A stretch of 8,606 nt of DNA from SCQX01 sp035720945 (lineage in GTDB: Bacteria; Pseudomonadota; Gammaproteobacteria; Burkholderiales; Burkholderiaceae_B), in the NCBI GenBank assembly GCA_035720945.1, contig DASTNK010000079.1, positions 1-8,606 on the forward strand. The letters run 5' to 3'. The position numbers and the translations under genes were made by a program. The first letter of the stretch is position 1. The number at the start of each line of letters is the position of its first letter. Shown piece by piece: positions 5,452 to 8,606 of this stretch. A model generated the notes under the pieces. The model did not search any database, was not told the DNA's origin, and saw nothing but the letters and a program-made list of their open reading frames with translations.

Positions 5452-6791
5452 GCTCGTCCGACAAGCCAAAAGATGCCCAGGCCAGTGACAGCTTGGCGGC
5501 AGATACTCAAGGACAACGCGTTCCGGTATTGCCGGAGGCACCCACCCGGGGCAAGAAAAGGCCCGGTGACGCCTCGGGCCTGCTGGCGCGCCTGAGCCGG
5601 TGGCTGGAGCGCGATCAGTTGCCGCGCGAGTCCGAGATCGGAACGCTCTATCGGGCAAAGCTCACCGACGTCGCCGCCAACAAACTGGCCAAGCAATGGG
5701 GCGAGCGCTATCTCCAGGCCGACGGGCCGGAGCGCTGTTCGCTGCTGGCCGGGCTTGTGCAGGCGGGTGTTGGGCTGGAGCCGCGTGGCGACCAGGGGTT
5801 TCGCCTGTTCCGGCGGCTGTACGCCCAGACAGACAATTTGCAGATGCTGGTCGAACTGCGCGCCGACATGCTGCGTTGGCGCAATCAAGTCGCGGGGTTG
5901 GCTGTGCTCGAGCACGAGCTCGAGAGCCTGCTGTCGAGCTGGTTCGATGTGGGCATGCTGGAATTGCGCCCCATCAATTGGGACTCTCCGGCGTCGCTTC
6001 TGGAAAAACTCATCCAGTACGAGGCGGTGCATGAAATCCTTTCGTGGGAGGATTTGCGCCGTCGGGTGGCGTCGGATCGGCGCTGCTATGCGTTTTTCCA
6101 TCCACGCATGAACGGTGTGCCGCTGATCTTCGTCGAAGTGGCGTTTTCCCAGCAGATGGCCGACAACGTGCAGGTGTTGCTCGATCCCGACGACCTCGCG
6201 GTGGATCCGGGCAAGATGCGCTGGGCGATTTTCTATTCTATTTCCAATACCCAGTCGGGCCTGCGCGGCATCAGTTTCGGCAACTTCCTGCTCAAACGCG
6301 TCATCGATGAGCTGGTGCGCGAGTTTCCCCGACTGAAGTCTTTCGCCACGTTGTCGCCGATTCCCAAATTCGCGGACTGGCTGGGCAAGCAGGATGGCGC
6401 GTCCATCCAGGCTTTGCTGTACGACAAAGGCGACAAGCAGGCCGCCGCGGATGACCCTGGTGCCGGCGCCAAGTGGGTCGAGCGGTTGCGCGCCGCCGCC
6501 ACGGATGCGAGCTGCGCGGACACGGTCCGGCGCAGCGGCCTGCGCCTGGCGGCGCATTACCTCAAGTCCATGAAGAACAACCAGCCGCTGGATCCGGTCG
6601 CGCGGTTTCATCTGGGCAATGGCGCGCGCATAGAACGAGTGAATTGGGCGGGGGACACTTCGCCCAAGGGGCTCACCCAGTCCTGCGGCGTCATGACCAA
6701 CTACGTGTATGAACTGGACGAGCTTGACGACAATTTCGCCCGGTTGAATGCGGGCCGTCCGAGAGTGTCGAGGGCGATACAGTGGCTATGA
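5448..6791 (+). CDS. matA: Malonyl-CoA decarboxylase
   Basis: 447 residues, normal for the family. It decarboxylates malonyl-CoA to acetyl-CoA and CO2, probably in the cytosol as an oligomer. After a polar, probably disordered stretch of about 40 residues comes a helical N-terminal domain (about 43-165). A GNAT-like catalytic domain follows with PLIFVEVAFSQ, AIFYSISNTQSGLRGISFG, FATLSPIPKF (Ser303), RFHLGNGA (His388) and SCGVMTNYVYELDEL (Tyr419/Tyr421). Ser303 and His388 match the catalytic Ser and His of human malonyl-CoA decarboxylase as I recall that sequence. The ATG at 5448 overlaps the regulator stop by 4 nt and has GTGGAG 7 nt upstream. With matB two genes downstream it completes the malonate to acetyl-CoA pathway. 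This is the single-chain enzyme, unrelated to the multisubunit Mdc malonate decarboxylase. Confidence 0.95.
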   Translation: MSSSDKPKDAQASDSLAADTQGQRVPVLPEAPTRGKKRPGDASGLLARLSRWLERDQLPRESEIGTLYRAKLTDVAANKLAKQWGERYLQADGPERCSLLAGLVQAGVGLEPRGDQGFRLFRRLYAQTDNLQMLVELRADMLRWRNQVAGLAVLEHELESLLSSWFDVGMLELRPINWDSPASLLEKLIQYEAVHEILSWEDLRRRVASDRRCYAFFHPRMNGVPLIFVEVAFSQQMADNVQVLLDPDDLAVDPGKMRWAIFYSISNTQSGLRGISFGNFLLKRVIDELVREFPRLKSFATLSPIPKFADWLGKQDGASIQALLYDKGDKQAAADDPGAGAKWVERLRAAATDASCADTVRRSGLRLAAHYLKSMKNNQPLDPVARFHLGNGARIERVNWAGDTSPKGLTQSCGVMTNYVYELDELDDNFARLNAGRPRVSRAIQWL

Positions 6792-7600
6792 GCGACTCCC
6801 GGGCCGGCGAGGTGGCGGAAGCGGGCCGCATCGATGTCGAGGTGGATGGCGTCATCGCGATGGTGACGCTCAATCACCTGGGCCGATTGAACGCGTTGAC
6901 GGTCGATATGTGGCGGGCGTTGGGCAACGTGTTCAACGAATTGTCGGCCAATGCCGCGTTGCGCTGCGTCGTGCTGCGCGGCGCGGGGGGCAACTTCGCG
7001 GCGGGCGCGGACATTCGCGAATTTCCCCGCGAACGGGCGGACCGGGAAGGCGTCATGCATTACCACCTGCGGGTCATCGCGCCGACGCTGTCGGCCATCC
7101 ATATGTGCGCGCATCCGGTGGTTGCCGCGATCGAGGGCGTGTGTGTGGGTGGCGGCCTGGAGGTCGCTTGTCAGTGCGACGTGCGCATCGCGGGCCGTTC
7201 CGCGCGGTTCGGTGTGCCCATCAACCGCCTGGGCTTCCCCATGGCGCCCGATGAAATGCGTGGCTTGCTTGCCTTGGTGGGGAAGGCGGCGACGCTGGAA
7301 ATACTGCTGGAGGGGCGGGTCTTCGACGCCATCGAGGCACAAGCCAAGGGTTTGCTGACCCGTGTCGTGTCCGACGAAACCGTGTGGGACGAGGCGCTTC
7401 GCAGCGCCCAACGCATCGCGCGCGGCGCGCCTCTCGCCGCGCGACGCAATCGGCGGCTCGCCGATCGTTTGTGGCCCGCGCCGCCGCCACTGTCCGACGA
7501 CGAACTGCGAAGATTCTTCGATTATGCCGACAGCCAGGATCATCGCCATGGGGTCGAGGCCTTCCTGGCTGGCACGGAACCGACATTCACTGGAGATTGA
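6782..7600 (+). CDS. Crotonase-fold (enoyl-CoA hydratase/isomerase family) protein
   Basis: 272 residues from a GTG at 6782. GAGGG lies 7 nt before that GTG but 13 nt before the alternative ATG at 6788, so the GTG is preferred. The protein overlaps the decarboxylase end by 10 nt. Both oxyanion-hole segments are present: GNFAAGADIREF and GVCVGGGLEVACQCDVRIA, the latter with Glu127 at the first catalytic glutamate position. The second catalytic glutamate of true enoyl-CoA hydratases, expected in FGxPE, is missing: the sequence reads FGVPINRLG with Ile147 there. It ends in the ordinary crotonase fashion (HGVEAFLAG...F). It probably acts on a CoA thioester, but hydration of enoyl-CoA is doubtful. 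A decarboxylase-, isomerase- or thioesterase-like reaction on malonyl- or methylmalonyl-type CoA esters is a guess from context. Automated naming as enoyl-CoA hydratase should not be taken as function. Confidence 0.9.
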   Translation: MAMSDSRAGEVAEAGRIDVEVDGVIAMVTLNHLGRLNALTVDMWRALGNVFNELSANAALRCVVLRGAGGNFAAGADIREFPRERADREGVMHYHLRVIAPTLSAIHMCAHPVVAAIEGVCVGGGLEVACQCDVRIAGRSARFGVPINRLGFPMAPDEMRGLLALVGKAATLEILLEGRVFDAIEAQAKGLLTRVVSDETVWDEALRSAQRIARGAPLAARRNRRLADRLWPAPPPLSDDELRRFFDYADSQDHRHGVEAFLAGTEPTFTGD

Positions 7601-7602
7601 AC

Positions 7603-8606
7603 TTGGAAGCGAACGCCAACCTGTACGCCTTGCTTGCGAACGGCTTTCCCGCTGATCGCGAGGCCGTGGCCATCGAGACCCCCGCCCGGACCTACAGTTG
7701 GGCCGACATCGAGCAGACCAGTGCCCGCCTGGCCAATTTCCTCGCTTCGCTCGGTGCGCCGCCCGGGTCGCGTATCGCAGTCCAGGTCGGCAAGTCGCCC
7801 GAAGCCGCGATGCTGTACCTGGCGGCGCTGCGCACGGGCCTGATCTATCTGCCGTTGAACACCGCCTACCGCGCGGCCGAAGTCGAATATTTCCTGACCG
7901 ATGCTGAACCCAGTGTCGTGATCTGCGATAGCGCCAACCTGGAATGGGTTGGTGAACTGGCCGGCAAGACCGGTGTCGCGCATGTCCATACGCTGGACGC
8001 CAATGGCGAAGGCAGCCTGATGACGGCCGCGGCATCGCAGGCCGCAACGTTCCAGACCGTGCGAAGCCAGCCCGACGACGTGGCCGCCATTCTTTACACG
8101 TCGGGCACGACCGGCCGCAGCAAGGGGGCGATGCTCTCCCACAGGAACCTGTCTTCCAACGCACTGACCCTCAAGACGTTCTGGGGCTGGCGCGCCGATG
8201 ACGTCCTGCTGCACATGCTGCCGATCTTCCATGTGCACGGATTGTTCGTCGCCTTCCATGGCGCGCTGCTGGCGGGGGCCAGGATGATCTGGCTGCCCAA
8301 ACTCGATATCGATCAGGCCCTGCATTACCTGCCTCGTTGCACCGTGATGATGGGGGTGCCGACGTATTACGTGCGTCTGCTGGCCGATGCGCGGTTCACC
8401 CGCGAGGCCTGTCGTGGCATGCGGCTTTTCATTTCGGGGTCGGCGCCGTTGCTTGAAGAGACCTTCCGTCAATTCCAGGAACGCAGCGGCCTGCGCATCC
8501 TGGAGCGCTATGGCATGAGCGAGACCGGCATGATCGCGTCGAACCCATACGACCCTGCGCTGGGCGAGCGCCTGGCCGGAACGGTGGGTCCGGCGTTGCC
8601 CGGCGA
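7603..8606 (+). CDS. matB: Malonyl-CoA synthetase (malonate-CoA ligase), 3' end outside window
   Basis: 334 complete codons of an expected 500 or so. It activates malonate with ATP to malonyl-AMP, then transfers it to CoA. The start is a TTG at 7603, 2 nt after the crotonase stop, fixed by GGAGA 6 nt upstream; no ATG fits the family N-terminus (MEANANLYALLANGF). It is an ANL-superfamily adenylate-forming enzyme, with P-loop YTSGTTGRSKG at 165-175, the LPIFHVHGLF region after it and motif A5 YGMSETG at 303-309 before the cut. The sequence after A5 (SNPYDP...GTVGPALPG) is the pattern of MatB proteins rather than acetyl-CoA or long-chain ligases. The C-terminal lid domain with its catalytic Lys lies beyond the edge. 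It supplies the malonyl-CoA used by the decarboxylase in the same operon. Confidence 0.93.
   Translation, partial: MEANANLYALLANGFPADREAVAIETPARTYSWADIEQTSARLANFLASLGAPPGSRIAVQVGKSPEAAMLYLAALRTGLIYLPLNTAYRAAEVEYFLTDAEPSVVICDSANLEWVGELAGKTGVAHVHTLDANGEGSLMTAAASQAATFQTVRSQPDDVAAILYTSGTTGRSKGAMLSHRNLSSNALTLKTFWGWRADDVLLHMLPIFHVHGLFVAFHGALLAGARMIWLPKLDIDQALHYLPRCTVMMGVPTYYVRLLADARFTREACRGMRLFISGSAPLLEETFRQFQERSGLRILERYGMSETGMIASNPYDPALGERLAGTVGPALPG

Noticed and set aside
5430..6611. Long minus-strand open frame (393 codons) opposite malonyl-CoA decarboxylase
   Set aside because: It mirrors the decarboxylase, whose catalytic motifs are intact. The product is Gln/Arg/His-rich with no family resemblance.
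6701..8164. Minus-strand open frame of 487 codons opposite the crotonase and matB
   Set aside because: A shadow of two well-recognised plus-strand genes; its low-complexity Arg-rich product matches no known family.
1..8606. CRISPR array or insertion sequence
   Set aside because: No regularly spaced direct repeats, transposase motif or terminal inverted repeats with target duplications were seen. The only short direct repeat is the GGTCACAC pair at 4198 and 4209.

Overview
The window looks like the junction between a foreign defence island (left, about 1-4293) and core metabolic DNA (right, about 4294-8606) of a GC-rich betaproteobacterium. The Alcaligenaceae (Bordetella/Achromobacter group) is my best guess, from codon use and the make-up of the malonate operon. 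No sequence in the window names the species.

Left part, all on the minus strand. Reading away from the tRNA there is: (i) a two-gene toxin-antitoxin-like module, a DUF4258 protein (3629-3934) followed after 2 nt by a helix-turn-helix regulator of the MqsA/HigA type (3141-3626), with a perfect 10-bp-arm palindrome just upstream; (ii) a 182-nt regulatory gap (2959-3140) with a 27-bp perfect palindrome and a cluster of smaller inverted repeats; (iii) a tightly packed operon hsdS (half-size, 2353-2958), hsdM (804-2330) and rhuM (811 running off the left edge). No hsdR is visible; if the system is complete it should lie beyond position 1. The 3635-4230 stretch is visibly more AT-rich than the right half (25 of 60 G/C in 3961-4020 against 38 of 60 in 5881-5940), which fits acquired DNA.

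Boundary. A complete tRNA-Ser(CGA) gene with encoded CCA sits at 4294-4383 on the minus strand, with a hairpin plus T-tract terminator just beyond it. The defence genes lie immediately on its 3' side, the usual arrangement for an island integrated at a tRNA 3' end, but no recognisable integrase lies between.

Right part, all on the plus strand. A four-gene overlapping or near-overlapping operon: a GntR/FCD regulator (4726-5451), malonyl-CoA decarboxylase (5448-6791), a crotonase-fold protein (6782-7600) and malonyl-CoA synthetase matB (7603 running off the right edge). MatB would charge malonate with CoA, the decarboxylase would turn malonyl-CoA into acetyl-CoA plus CO2, and the GntR protein probably senses malonate or its CoA ester. 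The crotonase is the puzzling member: it lacks one of the two glutamates of true enoyl-CoA hydratases. A promoter with a perfect TATAAT -10 box and an overlapping palindrome precedes the regulator gene.
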